Positions 37,011 through 49,984 are shown, numbered from the stretch's first letter. The stretch: DNA of 64,000 nucleotides from Aquila chrysaetos chrysaetos (GCF_900496995.4 NC_044029.1:9114001-9178000); one strand, 5' to 3'. Numbers and translations: made by a program. The notes: generated by a model from the letters alone, not told the origin.

Positions 37011-40000
37011 CTGTTGGATGATTAATGTTGCTTTTTAATATTCAGTAGAAAAATATGTTGTTTGATGACATCAAGAAGAGAACAGGCAAATAAACATTAG
37101 AACTGCTTTGGGACTTTCCAAGAGATGTTGAAAGCCAACATTTGGGAAGAAAAATAAAAGCACAAATCTCATCATAATTGGTTTACAAGATATTCTGATT
37201 ACTTTATTTGAAATTCTTTAAATTAACTACCAGGGGGAAAAGGGGAGAGGGGAAAGAAGTAGTACCGAAAATAAGTCCTGCTTAAAAGTAGCTATCAATC
37301 ACACGTGTGAGGTAAGATGACTAATTGCCTAGTCAACAGATTATTGAAGATCAGACTGATTCTGCAGTAACCACCATTCTTAAACACTGGATTACGTAAA
37401 ATAATCCAGAATCATCCAGTTTAATTACTTGTACTTTTGTCTCTTCAAGAATGTGACAACTTAGTTTGTAAATGGTCTATCTAGTGAAGAACATCAGCTG
37501 TTCACATACGTTAGTATTCCTTGCTCAATGTCGTTTTACCCATTGAAGTAACATGTTCTTTTTCTTCTATTCTAATATCCCACTTCACTGTGGTTATATT
37601 TCTGAAAAAGACTGAAGACATAATGACCTTTACAACATAATTAAATGTGATAATTCTGGATTATCTCTTAATTAAAGCACAGCTTTGAAACACCCTTTGT
37701 GATTCTATCAACAACTGATTGTAGATAATCTTGAGATAAAACAATTAATCTTTCCTTTTGATTGCTTTCCTTGATCCCTTATCTGAAAGCAGTTATTAAC
37801 ATTGTTTGCCTTCATTATCATGTCTGTTTGAGTATTTGGGCTTAGTTTTATTTATAGGTGTATTGTCACATTTTCAAAGGATTTTGCCACCAAAATTCAG
37901 GGCAAGGGGTTGGGCACCTTTTCACTCTGTTTCTGCCATTCACCAAAGTATTTCACATAGTTAGTGGCTCCACATCAGCCACGTGGCAGTTTTCTTGTGT
38001 TAAACTCTTAGATAGATTCCTGAGAACAGTCATATTTCGATCTCTCCATTTCAAAGGTCTGCTACCAGTAGTCTACTACTGCTATCCCGTAGTCTCAGTA
38101 TTCAGTGTGACAATATCCAAATAGCTACTGTCAAATAGCCAAAAGAGCAGTGGTGGGTTTTGGAAAGGACAGAACATGTTAAGGAAATTGGAGCTGAAGT
38201 GAAATTTAACTTCCCATGATTATATTAATTGTCCTACTTAATTAATGGAAAACCACACAAAATGATTTAAAACCCCCAGAGATCGTATCATCCCTATTAC
38301 ATTCTATATGACCTCATTTGGGGAAACTGAGCATCTGCAATTGAATTGGCCTTGCTGGATGTAAAGGTTTTCGTAATAGTTTAGAAAAACAAGACCTACT
38401 TAAGACCTTTTCTGAAGAGGCTTACACATTTATTAGTGCTCTATTTCTCTTTCATCCCAATTAATCTCTGTGAAGGTTGTTCATAAAGGCCAACATTATC
38501 CTAATAAGGCTAATCTCTCCCTCTATATTCAATTAAAAAAGGCAGAGGGTCATTTAGAAGAGCTACGTCAAGTCTATCTTTCCCAATTAAATTGTAGCAA
38601 GAGTCTAGAGAGTTTTATATCATCCTTTGTGAATATCCTTCTCCAGAATGTTCCCATGTAAAAATAACTGTAACAATTTCAGGCTGTTTCCTGTAAACTA
38701 TAAAATAATTACAACTGCCATTTGTCTTTCTTTTCATACATTTCACGTTATCCAGAAACATATTAACAGCAAAACAGCAGCTGATTATTAACAGACGTGT
38801 TGCAGAGCCAAATAAACAGTTTCATAATGAGTTGGAATGTACTGAGTTATAACGAACCAAGGTCAAAACTAGTAAAGAGGAATAGATAGAAATGACACTT
38901 CTATCAGCAGCCATAAATAGAACGTAGTTGTGTTACAAGTTTTCATTAAAACATACTTGTGGGAATTTTCTTGGTGGTGAAAGGAAATGGAAATTTTGTT
39001 TACATTGATACAGAATTTATAACACCTACAGATTGAGGGGTCCCCAGACTTTAACGTAAGTATCTATATTAAGTAATTTGTTAAGATGAGAGCAATAGTT
39101 GGCCCAGTATCTTAAAAATCTCTGAAATGTATCTACATTCAGTTACATTTCTGATGATTAGCACCAGGGAATAAAATAGAGAAATCATCGTGTTTCAAAT
39201 TAAATTTCTGCACACGAAATACCCGAGGAGTTTGTGGACTGCTGAGAATAACTGAAATGCATAACAGCATTGTTAAGTAGATCTATTGTGCATTAAAAGC
39301 ATTATGTCACCACTGAAAATCAACCTACGATTTTAATGGTATACTAAATTCCTGAAAATATTAAATGCATTATTTCATACCTATGCTTTATGACCCATGA
39401 ATGATACCAAAGAAGGTTCCCAAGTTTTAAGAAAAAATTTTCGACAGGTATTTCCAAAACCAAGTCCATTTCTATCACAAAAGGATTTTCACAACTGTGT
39501 TTTCTTCTCACACACATACACATGCACACACATAGTCTCAAAATCACAGTAAAATAACAAAGAGATCAGAATTTTCCAACTCCATAAACTGCCAGCTGAT
39601 GCTAAGAAAAGAGCCTCAGATTTTTATACAAACTTAGTACATATTCTAGGTAACAAACAGAAACTTACACTTGAATTACACTGGACCTGCCAGATGGAGT
39701 ATGCGACAGATCAGACTGGCAAAGAGAAGCCACCTGCCAAACAAATAGGCAAAGTTATAAAAATGACATTAATTCAAACAATTCTCATTGCTTTCACAAT
39801 TTTTTCTTTTTCAAGAGACACTGTTGGTAGTAAGCTAGAAATGCAAGATAAATCATAAAATATTCACTATATCACAGGAAAAGGGACCTCCTGTATCTTT
39901 GACATAAAAGAAGGGAAGACATTTTGCTTATTTTTCAACAGCTAGGTTTCCATGTGTGATAAGAAATAATTTTACTTTGTGGTCAACTATATAAAGTTTC

Positions 40001-43000
40001 CATGACAAAGTCAATATTACATGGCCCTTCAAGGAAGCACTAAACTAAGGCTTATTAGAGAACTGATTTTTATGCCTGTGCTTGTTTAATCATGATTTTG
40101 ATATGTATATTACTAAGTCTTCTAAAAAAATATCAAAGAACATTATCAATGAACTTCTGGATGGGCATAATTTAAGCTACTGCACACTAATCAAATACTC
40201 TCAGGTTTAAAATTTTTTTTTTTTTTTTGATCTTGTAACACATAGAGTTGGATCCTGCTGAAGGGTAAGCCCATAAATTCATAAGCTCCCCCCAAGAAAA
40301 TAATGTATGGCAGGATACTTTTTGGTTACCCAGTGTGACTTTGAATACTCTACCTGTGAAGGTGAGGAGGTTTTCCTTTTTTCTTCTCCTTGTACAGAAC
40401 ATAAAATACTTTACAGGACTGGAATTTGCTACTGGTTCCACTTTTCCTTACTAAGTCTTCTCAAACCATCAACTGGGATTTCAGATTGGGATTTCTTCTG
40501 AATGACCGAGAGGTATTTAAACACTGCTGTCTCTTCTAGTTAGCCTGTAAACTCCTTAGAGAAGACACTGTATCTTGTCTGTGTGTGAAGAGCATCAAAC
40601 ATACTACCCTTACTAAGTAACAAATGATGGAGTTTTTCCCTTGCCCGTCACTTTGCATAGCAATAGCCTGTCCTTCACTGTCCCTTTCTTGGTCGATAGG
40701 AAGAAAACCAATGTAACTGGGAAACTGAACCAGGAGTATCTAGACAGTGATGAATATGAAGGCCTGTTTACATTCAATTTTGACTCCATTCAGACTGTCC
40801 CAAATTGTTGGCTGATGACTCTTTTTTTTTTTTTTTTCCCTGAGAGGTCAGTTGATTGGTTTGTAAGAGCACAGCCCACCACCACCACGGTCAATGAGAA
40901 TACCATAATTTACTTCGGAAGGATGGGAATTGAACTCTGTGAGAGAGAAAACAGTTATCATGCTGCTTAGCTGTTCTTTTCCCAGCTCCCAGAGAAAATT
41001 TTTCTCCTTCAAGCATTAAAAATGTGGGCGGATCGTGCAAGTCTAGTGTATCTACAAACCGTGAGGCTTTAAAAAGAAAGGAGACACAATGAGCCACAGG
41101 TGGTTCGCAGCTCAAGACAGATATCTGGAGAGGTAATACTCACAAAGTATTCAATCACTGTGGCTCAGAAACGTATATCCAACCCTGCTGCAATTTCAGC
41201 TCAACACGTATGTATGTGTATACACACACAATTAGTGTTCTACTTGGAATATATTATAATCATACTGTGAAGTTCCTCTTGTTTCAACAGCCACAACAAA
41301 GTTGCTGAGCAGTACCCAGACTAGTATTTGGAAAGAATGAGAGAGTGAATGCAAAAAATGGCATTTGCTCTATTTTCTAACTTCAGATGGTAAGTAAACT
41401 AGGCTGTGCCATCTGCTGAACAATTTGCCTTCACGCTGTCTCGTCTGCCACTTGTTTAACATGTAATGTTATATGTCACTCTGACAGGAGTGCAACGTTA
41501 ACAGGCCCTAACAGGGTACGTCTCTCAATGGGATGACAGCCGACGTCGACTCTGCCTCTGAAATACTGCCAGTTTCATTTCTATCCTCCAGACTCATTTC
41601 TCAAGATTATTAATGATAGTTTGAGACTGAGTGTGCAGCACACTGAGTTTAGCTCCTGACAATTACTCCCTGTCCTTTCCAGAAGGGAGGCCTGTGGGTG
41701 TTATGACAATATCATTTTATTCTTTTAGTTCACATCTTTTTTTCCTCTCTGTTTTTATCACACTCACTCTGTCATCCTCCCTGCCTTTTTATGTGATTTT
41801 TTTTTTTTTTTCCCTAACTTAACATTGCCTCCTCATAAAGAAACCTCAAGCTTCTATGCTCAGTCTGCTCCTCGCTGCCATCCCTACCCTTGGCGCAGGG
41901 TACGCAGAGGAATTGCTGTGGCAGGGTACAGAATTTTTGGACACCGTGTGGCTGCTCTGAGTTATGCCTGCCATTAACCCAGAGCACTAAATTAGAGCCT
42001 GCAGCCATGTCATACAGTGCTACGATTCCCTCCAGATACTGTAAACAGAAACCTATTTGTTATCACTAGCTGTTTACTGGAACAACTGTCATGGTTGCTA
42101 GGTTTATCTCACTTTTGTATGCTCCTACCAGACCAGGGTCTTGTGTTAAGTTTTATGGTTTTTTTTTTCACCTGTAGAACCAGAAGCTGATAAAACTTTC
42201 CAAATAATAATAAGTACTGATCACTTTGCAGGTCCAGCAGCATATAAGACATTTCACGCTTTCTCTCTTTGAGAATCAGTGATTTGTGGTCCTGTTAAAA
42301 TACAGTATTTTATATAGTAGTTGGAACAAACCATTGGAGCAACTTCATTAAAAAAAAACAGTTATAGAGAGGTTATTGAAACAAAAGTAGCCCTAGCACT
42401 GGTAAGGCTTATGAGCTCCAGCACGGCATTGTATTAACATCTCTTTATGGCTTCCAGGCCAGAGCTGGCTTCCATTCAGCCAGCTCAGTGTGCAAGCAGA
42501 TCAAACGCGTGACTGTCTGCACCCCTCTGTGCAGACAAAGCCTCGGCTGCTTTCTCTGACTCATCCTGCTTAGGCTGGTTTTGATGCTCCCCAATGAAAA
42601 CACACTAAAGCCATTAAGAGTATTTATGCATGCTCTCCTAAGGCCCCAAAAGCTAAGTGCTGGTGGTCAGCAGGGCTTCTGTCTCTTTTCTTGTTGGAAA
42701 GGCTCTGCTAAATAATCAGACCATAAGCTGAACGCTCATTCGAGTACATAGCACACACAAGCAAAAAAAAATACCAGCGCCTGATAAAGACTCAATATTA
42801 GGTTTACTACAGACTGGCTCATCTTACTGAATTTCACTCACAAATGGAATTAACTACACTTTTTAACTCACTATATACACAGACCGTCATAGCTCAGGTT
42901 TGATCTGGCAGCAGTAGTCAGAACTGAGCAGATCACAAACAGCCCCATGATTGAGACAAGCTACCTAATCAAAGCAGTGCATTTTTTCCAGTTCCCAAAC

Positions 43001-43264
43001 TGCAGGAAAAGTCAATGATCTTTATTTTATCAAAAAGGGTCATTGCCACATGCCGCTATCGTGCCACATCTGAACAGCAACGTAATGTTCCTTTGTTCTT
43101 CTGTTGTGGAATCACCATCCCTTACAGAAATGTTTACTAATACTAAGCATGCACCATCTTCTAAGAACTATAGACTAGGAAAAACATATCAAAGTTGTCC
43201 TTGGCTTTCTACACTCTTTTCAGTGGACAGAGTCAAGTTTCAGGTCAACGCAGCCAATATCCTT
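37011..43264. other. Intergenic AT-rich DNA
   Basis: Aside from the relic at 40540-40612 and T-rich runs near 40207 and 40821, nothing is recognisable. A CA/TG stretch occurs at about 41208-41230. Confidence 0.55.
40540..40612. repeat. Ancient LINE/SINE tail relic
   Basis: CTGTAAACTCCTTAGAGAAG then GACACTGTATCTTGTCTGTG resembles the TGTAAGCTCTTTGGGGCAGGGACTGTCTTTT tail block of an old vertebrate repeat. Short and without clear edges. Confidence 0.4.
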
Positions 43265-43428
43265 AGTGCAGCCTTCCAGTACCTAAAGGGGGCCTGCAAG
43301 AAAGCCGGAGAGGGTCTTTTTAAAAGGGCCTGTAGTGATAGGACAAGGGGTAATGGCTTTAAACTGAAAGAGGGTAGATTTAGATTAGATGTGAGAAAGA
43401 AGTTCTTCACTGCAAGGGTGGTGAGGCA

Positions 43429-43433
43429 CTGGA
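43429..43433. repeat. Left target-site duplication CTGGA
   Basis: The five bases immediately left of the LTR at 43434, identical to 44650-44654. In the uninterrupted CR1 consensus this pentamer occurs once, which confirms that it was duplicated on insertion. Confidence 0.88.
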
Positions 43434-43567
43434 TGTTGCGTTAAAGCGTAACAAAGTTTGGCAGAAAATAAACCCCCTTGCATTCCAGCTGGTCCTCAGG
43501 TATCAGAGGGGCTGGGGGCGGCTGGGCTTAGATCCTGAGTGATGCCCAATTCAGCACTATAAGTCCG

Positions 43568-43706
43568 GTCGTGTTCAATATATTAAACTATCACGATTAT
43601 GGATGCACAAATAGCGCACTGTACTTTCAATTTAGTCATGTTCAATGAACTAGAATGGCCAGACTTAAGGAGTTTGGTTGCATTCAACAAACTATCATGG
43701 CTAGAT
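43568..43706. repeat. Three degenerate short repeats in the U5 part of the LTR
   Basis: Three related units of about 27-33 bp start near 43570, 43638 and 43680 on the plus strand. They share a TTCAAtaaACTAtcAtGGC-type core: CGTGTTCAATATATTAAAC, CATGTTCAATGAACTAGAAT and GCATTCAACAAACTATCATG. Spacing is uneven (about 68 and 42 bp). They look like an old internal duplication within the LTR downstream of its polyadenylation signal. Confidence 0.5.
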
Positions 43707-44028
43707 TTTTAATGAATAGCACTGTTTATTAAAGCAACAGGAGTACAGGGTCTTTTGGGTTGCCGGTGATAAATACACTGTCGTCTGCAAAGCACGAGCA
43801 AATAATAATACAATCAACTACAAGCACACTAAATCATGGAAAAACTCTATAGAGATTTCTAAGTTTCCCAGAGAAGCAGTCGGTATAACCAAGGGTTCAA
43901 ATCTTACCCAATAGGTGTCCCTATGGGGGGAAAGAGAGGTTCAGCCCGTCGACCGATCCCAGAAGTCAGCGATGTCCTCCCGACTTGTCTATGATGGTGT
44001 CTTCCCAGCATTCCTCCTCTCTTAAACT

Positions 44029-44036
44029 CTTTTATA
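44029..44036 (-). promoter_or_regulatory. LTR TATA box
   Basis: TATAAAAG on the minus strand inside the CR1-nested LTR, about 300 nt upstream of the AATAAA at 43730-43725. The spacing fits a U3/R boundary just after the TATA box. Confidence 0.55.
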
Positions 44037-44649
44037 TTTTCTTATTTTTAGGTGGAGCTTGAGTGACTCCAGTCATACATACCTTTATTAAGATTGGTGT
44101 AAAATCTCCTCGCTTTACTTTTAAAGGTATATGCTAGAGAAAATTCAGCGCATATGCTCAGTGAGGGGTGGCCGCACCTTGAAGGTCTGTAGGTTTTGGG
44201 TTGGAGGTATGTTTTGGTATTATAATGAGATTATAATGAGCAAAGTTCCGTGTCAGTACTCCAGAACGGGGCACTTACTTACTTACGATATAAATCAGAA
44301 GTAGGGCAGTAGGTTGACAGAACCCTATTGTTTCACGTCCTTGCTTCAGCGGATTCAATGCAGGGACCTTCCATTCTTGTTCCAGTAGTTCCAGTTCCCC
44401 ATCCCTGTGGTGGTATCACAGAGCCTGGCTGCAGTGCTTCCACTCCGCTCCACCCTCCCTGTTGTTTCTCAGAGTCAGCATACCAAGCTCGGCCGGTGTT
44501 GCTAACATCTAAGGTTGCAGGTTATGTTGCTTAGGGAATTATTACAGAACAGATTTTGTGTATATCCACCGCATTCCTCCCTGGCAGTTTACCTTCCCTT
44601 AAGAGGAGGGGGGACATATCAGTGAGTCACCTCCAGCAATCATTCCACA

Positions 44650-44654
44650 CTGGA
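44650..44654. repeat. Right target-site duplication CTGGA
   Basis: The five bases immediately right of the LTR end at 44649, matching 43429-43433. The CR1 sequence resumes directly from here (CTGGAAGAGGTTGCC). Confidence 0.88.
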
Positions 44655-44828
44655 AGAGGTTGCCCAGAGAGGTTGTGGCTGCCCCATCCCTGGCAGTGTT
44701 CAAGGCCAGGTTGGATGGGGCTTGGAGCAACCTGGTCTAGTGGAAGGTGTCCCTGCCCATGGCAGGGGGGTGGAACTAGATGACCTTTAAAGGTCCCTTC
44801 CAACCCAAACCATTCTAGGATTCTATGA

Positions 44829-47800
44829 TATTCGCAAGTTTTCAGATACTATGGCTAGCATATAAAATGTTTACATAAACCCCTTGATAAAAATCACAGT
44901 ATACAGCTTTTCTTTTCTGGCACAACAGAGCACTTAACAGTAAGGATAAATCTTGCCCAACCAATAGATATCATTTTTCCACAGGCTGGTCTGAAACTCT
45001 TTAACAGAATTCCTTATGAACTAAGGTCCAGAGCCCTCACTGGCTTCCACCCTGAGTACAAGATGCTTTTTTACATCTTTTCATGCCAAAGATATCCAGC
45101 ATAAGCACACAACAGGAAATCTTTGTTAATAATAATATTAAAAAACCTATTAGAACAATAACTACAAGGCAGACTTTAACTATAAATTTAAGTCATTCAC
45201 ATACATTCGTACTCTCTTCTCCTCTGGGAAGAAAATGAAAATGAACTTGAGGTCAGTTTTTCAGCCTGCAGTTTATGAACTACTGGAACATACTCAGATA
45301 CTATTGTGAATAATGTCATATAAAAAAAAAAAAATCACAAATAACAGAGTAGTATTGCCAGTGCTTAAAGCTGATGTAATAAACATAATATTAAATAGCA
45401 AGGGTGCATGCTCCCACTGGGTCTATACTTTTGCACCTCCCAAGCATCTGCATAAAATAAGGAGATCCCCATTTGTTATGATTTTAAATAGTTTGGGATA
45501 CATTAAGATGAAAGATACAATGTCAAGATACTGTATTACTGGGTGGCCAGTTCCTAGTTCACTGCTTTTGACATTTTGTTCCTTGATGTCAGCTTCAAAA
45601 CACAGTTTCATTTATTGGAAGATTTTTGTTACAGTGCTTTACGCTGATCTCGTGACCTCCCTTCATCTCCAGGAATCCCGTATTAAACTAGGAAGTGGGT
45701 AACATTGAGCAAGTAAATACCACACAGCACCTCGAACATAATGCTATCAGTCAGAAAACTTCTCAGGGACTGTCTCTTTGCAAGAAGAAATAAGACAAAG
45801 GGTCTTCTCAGCTGTGGTTTCTAAAAACTTCGTGGATCTCTGGTACAAGATTAGGGTGCTAACCTCATTATCTTGTAAAATTTCTAGCCAGATAATTGCA
45901 TCTTCCTGGCCTACATTCCTCTGGCAGAGGCAATTGGGTTTAGTACTGTTTCTCACTGACTATTGTAAACTGCCTTTAAGAGTTGCTCTGAAGTGTTAAA
46001 TCCCGCTTTGTTTTGCTTCAAAGGCATTTCTGCCATGGGAAAATTATCATTCTATGACCCTTCTGTATGTTGCAGGAGTGATGGGACCTTAAAATATTCT
46101 GATAGCTAAGGAAAAAGTATTAAGGAAGACACCAGTATTAATAAAATAGCGAGTGGTGTTTTAAATCTCTCTTTACATCAGAGCTTCTAATGTGACATTG
46201 AAATCTATGGAACACACACAGCATGAGCGGACTGCCAGTATTTTCCCAGCTTGTCGTACAAGGAATGAGAGTTTTAGAAATATCAAATGCACAACAATTT
46301 AACTCCGTGGAATTTTCCTTCACTGCTGGTAATCAGGTCCAAAATACCTTATGTATGTCATATACCCCAAACCTATGCACCCAGATTGAAAGCCTCAGAA
46401 AAAAAAATTGCTTGCACAGCTGAGCTTCTTTACATGAGAAAAACAGTCCTGTGGGCTGCAGAACTAATGAGACTTGGTTTCCTATGGGTTGTGTCTAATG
46501 GTCAGATCCCCTGATGTCTAAAAAGGTGTAAGCTCCTGTTTTCCCACATTGAGGTTCTTACTCTCCAGTACAGATTTGCTTTCAACATTTCTCTCCCAAA
46601 AGGACTGAGGGAGTGGGAGGGTGGGGGAAAGCACAATAACAGAGTCTTTTTCCCGTAGCCAGCCGCTGATTTTCAGGCTACTAACAGGACAGCTATATGT
46701 ATGTCACTTTTGGTAGAATTTGGTCAAAAAAAGGTCACAAGTTGGTAGGAGAGAGATAGAGAGACATCACATAAGCCTCATCTCACTAAAAGAGAAGGCA
46801 AACTTCATCCATATGCTTGTATTTTCAGCAAATTCTTTCCAAACCCAACTAGTTTATGCTGTTCTTAACTGCTGTTTCCATTTAGACCGCTATTCTTCAT
46901 CTTACCGATCGCAATAAGTATGTGATTCAGGTATGTCCAAGAAAACATCCACTTGAATATTTAAATATGTTTGCTTATGCAAAACTATTAATGAGACAAG
47001 AAAGCAGTTGCTAAACTGCATGCATGACAGTTGATAAAGCTGTTCTTCTACCCAACTTTATGTAACCCATTTTGTTTTCTGCAATTTGTGGAGGTGTGTT
47101 CTTGTTTGGTTTATGTGCTTGTGCATCAGGTATTTTTTTTCCCTCTCTCTTTCTCTCGCTTTATATTTCTGTCAGCATTTGATAGTCTTTGTTTAGGTAA
47201 GTTCACTTGTTCTGGGGAAATGCAATTCTTTCAACTTTGTCTATCACTTTAAAAACAAGGTAGCAACAATGAAAGATGTAATCAAACTGTTAAACGTGGA
47301 AGCTCAAAGACAGGTTAACCACAAAGATAAAACAACATCTACTTTATCAAAATCATGATTTAGACTCTGCTGTTAGAGGCTTCTGAAGTAGTAGTAGGAC
47401 TAAATTGTTTTCTCAACTGTTTGAAATCAATTAACTTTAATGAAATGGAACAGCATAATGATTAGTAATCTTGGTACTTTAAAGTAATAGAAAGAATATA
47501 AACTTCCTAAAGAAACATATATATTGAGCAATTTTAAATTGAGAATATTTTCAAAACGTAATATTTTAGAAATGGATTGCCTCTCAACCAATTGAATGAT
47601 TCAGTCAAAGTCAAGAGCACTTGGAAAAAAAATCTATCAAGTGAGCAAGAACAGTTTAATAATACACTAAACAGAGAGCATGACAAAATTTTCTAGTAAC
47701 ATTAAAGACTAAATTAAACATTAAAAAATGAAGTGTCAGTATCTCAAATGTGTCAAAACCCACCTAGACAATCTGGGACAACTGGGATCAGGAAAAATCT

Positions 47801-49415
47801 AGAATATTTAACTCTTTTGAAAACAAGTCCTATCTGTATTAGGAAACACTGAGATGTTGCACACTTTGTCACGGGGACAGCAGGGCTTCATCTCAGCTCT
47901 CTCACTATTGAAAATGGCCTGCTTGATGTCCTCCAAGCTGGAGACAGAAGCGAGGCTGTCAAGCATCAGTGCTAGAGCTATCACTGGGACACAGCCCTGT
48001 AAGTTGAAAAGAAATCCATTCTCAGTGCAGAAATAACAGTCATGCATTACCCCTAATCTGAATTGATTATGTGGAAAGTCCTAAGTACAAACACAACTGT
48101 AAACAAGAATTAAAGCCAATGAGACTCCTCTGCACTGTGTGTTGCTCTGTTTACAGAGAGTTGAAGTCAGGTACCATTAAACCACACGAGAGGAGTAGAC
48201 CTGCGGGCGAAATCAGATCTGCTCTCACTGTGAAATAAGCACTTTCCCTTAGGGTTAATTTTGACAGATTTGGTTTTGTGATAAAGCTCCAGCTCCAGAC
48301 TGCATTTAGCTAGCACCAAAAATAGTGAGCACTCCAGCTCTGTAGTCTGAATGTCCAGCTCCAGCCAAAATTATCTTGAGTCCAAACATAAGGAAAACGG
48401 GAACCCTCTCCTGCAACCTAAGAGTGTTGCAAGATGCAGTGACTAGTAAAATCAGTGCCTCTAACCTACTGTAAGAAGTAATTAAAGCTAGTAATTTCCT
48501 TTTTCATCTCTATGCAGGAATTATGAAACAAGGATTAGCAAATACAGCATCAAACACAGAGCTGGTAGCTATTCAAATAATTTGGCATGTGTTTGTCATC
48601 ACCAGTTCATCTGTAGTGAACAACAGATGCCATTAACTTTGTATGTTTTTTCTGAAGGTCTTATTTGGAAATAAACCCGTAGCCTACTTACTAATACTCA
48701 TTCTTTAGCATGCTTTCCTTTTCAAGCTTGCTGTAACAAAAAATTTATTATTGCTCTTCATAATTATTTTTTTTAAAGTGAAGAATAAATGACATCATAA
48801 ATAACAAGAAAAACTCTGGGGTCTTAGGGATCAATTCTTTTTTGACATATGCTTATGCAACTCCATTTTGCTTTGGTGGAATGTCTTTGGAATTACAGCA
48901 ATGTGCCTGAGCTTTTAGTGGGGCCCTATGATTTTTCTAGTTATGGAAGCATAATATGTGGGTATTTTAATAGGATGCAATGGGTGTGAGGGTTATTCTT
49001 TCCTATAATAGATAGGTAGCTTTCGAAAAGCTTATACATCTAATCCTTATTACAGCACTGGGCTGAAAAACAGATATAGTAGAGGGGTCATTCTTCTTAC
49101 GTTTCTTCAATATATTCTCATGGGACATTCTCTGTCCTTGAAGTATCCTCGTCCTCCTACTAATGATGGATTGCATTAGGCACCACTAGCTCTTCTTTGA
49201 CCAGCTTCAAATGATCTGTGTATTTCAGTTAGTGTCCTGCTACCCTCTTGCTTTTCCCAATTGAACTTCTCTATGTCCTATTTGGTCTCACTGGATTTCA
49301 TTAAGTTCAGCTAAAATGGGGAAGTTTGTATTAAAATTTGGTTTTCCCAGTCCTCTGCTTTATACAAAAATATTTTTAGTGTTTCTCTCCTAAATATTAT
49401 ATTTTTAAAGATTAC
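44829..49415. other. Intergenic AT-rich DNA between the two LTR loci
   Basis: No exon or transposon is supported. Open frames stay at or below 129 codons (45313-45702) and read as random translation. Confidence 0.55.
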
Positions 49416-49420
49416 AGATT
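49416..49420. repeat. Left target-site duplication AGATT
   Basis: Direct pentamer repeat flanking the LTR at 49421-49984; the partner is at 49985-49989. Confidence 0.85.
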
Positions 49421-49984
49421 TCTTGTGGTTTAACCCCAGCTGGCAACTCACCCCCACGCAGCCGCTCGCTACCTCCCCCGCAGCGGGATGGGGGAGAGAA
49501 TCGGAAGGGTAAAAGTGAGAAAACTCACGGGCTGAGATAAAGACAGGTGAACAGGGAAAGCAAAAGCCGCGCACGCAAGCAAAGCAAGCCAAGGAATCCA
49601 TCCACCCCTTCCCACGGGCAGGCAGGCGTTCAGCCATCTCCAGGACAGCAGGGCTCCAGCACGCAAAGCGGTCACTTGGGAAGACAAACGCCGTCACTCC
49701 CAACGTCCCCCCTTCCTTCGTCTTCCCCCATGACGTCCTATGGGCTGGAATCTCCCTCGGCTCAGCTGGGGTCAGCTGTCCCGGCTCTGTCCCCTCCCGA
49801 CTCCTTGTGCCCCCCTCGCTGGTGGGGGGAGAAGCAGAAAAGCCCTTGACGCTGTGTGAGCACGGCTCAGCAGGAACGAAAACGTCCCTGGGTTATCAGC
49901 GCTGTTTCCAGCACAAAGCCAAAACACAGCCCCATACCAGCTACCATGCAGAAAATTAACTCTATCCCAGCCCAAACCAGTACA
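49421..49984 (-). mobile_element. Solo LTR, GGTTTAACCCCAG family, GC-rich copy
   Basis: The 564-bp element on the minus strand begins TGTACTGGTTTGGGC (49984) and ends AACCACAAGA (49421). It is flanked by a perfect 5-bp duplication AGATT (49416-49420 and 49985-49989), which fixes both ends and suggests an ERVL-like integrase. Blocks shared with the LTR at 14346 include GGTTTAACCCCAG, GCAGCCGCTC, GGGATGGGGGAGA, CAGCTG, CTCCTTGTGCCCC and CATACCAGCTAC. TGACGTCC at 49731-49738 lies where the other copy has a perfect CRE. It is markedly GC- and CpG-rich against its AT-rich surroundings. Short open frames through it on both strands are by-products of the GC content, not genes. Confidence 0.9.

Larger units (their letters stand above)
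43434..44649 (-). mobile_element. Solo LTR of an endogenous retrovirus, inserted in CR1
   Basis: The 1216-bp insert interrupts the CR1 and is flanked by the direct repeat CTGGA at 43429-43433 and 44650-44654. On the minus strand it begins TGTGGAATG and ends CAACA, the canonical TG...CA ends. In that orientation there is a TATAAAAG box at 44036-44029 and AATAAA at 43730-43725, about 300 nt downstream. This gives roughly 610 bp of U3, then R and U5. A 5-bp duplication is typical of ERVL-type (class III-like) elements in vertebrates; the class is inference. No gag, pol or env sequence and no second LTR is visible, so it is probably a recombination-derived solo LTR. Confidence 0.88.
43265..44828 (+). 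mobile_element. CR1 LINE 3' end, split by an LTR insertion
   Basis: The left part (43265-43433) and right part (44650-44828) together form a contiguous avian CR1 3' terminus of about 340 bp. Diagnostic phrases are GGACAAGGGGTAATGG and GAAGAAGTTCTTCACT in the left part, and AGAGGTTGCCCAGAGAGG, CCCATCCCTGGCAGTGTT and CCTTCCAACCCAAACCATTC in the right part. It ends with TTCTATGA at 44821-44828, the CR1 terminal repeat unit. The element is 5'-truncated, as is usual for CR1. An LTR lies between GTGAGGCACTGGA and CTGGAAGAGGTTGCC; joining the two halves restores the normal CR1 order, so the CR1 landed first. Confidence 0.93.

Noticed and set aside
43880..43915. tRNA-like B box (GGGTTCAAATCTTACCC)
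   Set aside because: It lies inside the LTR, without an A box at the right distance and without a foldable cloverleaf.
44556..44783. 75-codon frame
   Set aside because: It runs across the LTR/CR1 junction, so it is a chance translation of repeat DNA.
49547..49849. 100-codon open frame within the LTR at 49421-49984
   Set aside because: Produced by GC-rich LTR sequence; the Pro/Ser-rich translation is not a known protein.
14346..49984. One provirus with the two same-family LTRs as its ends
   Set aside because: The 35-kb distance, different divergence, an intact separate target duplication at the right copy and no viral genes between them show two independent solo LTRs.
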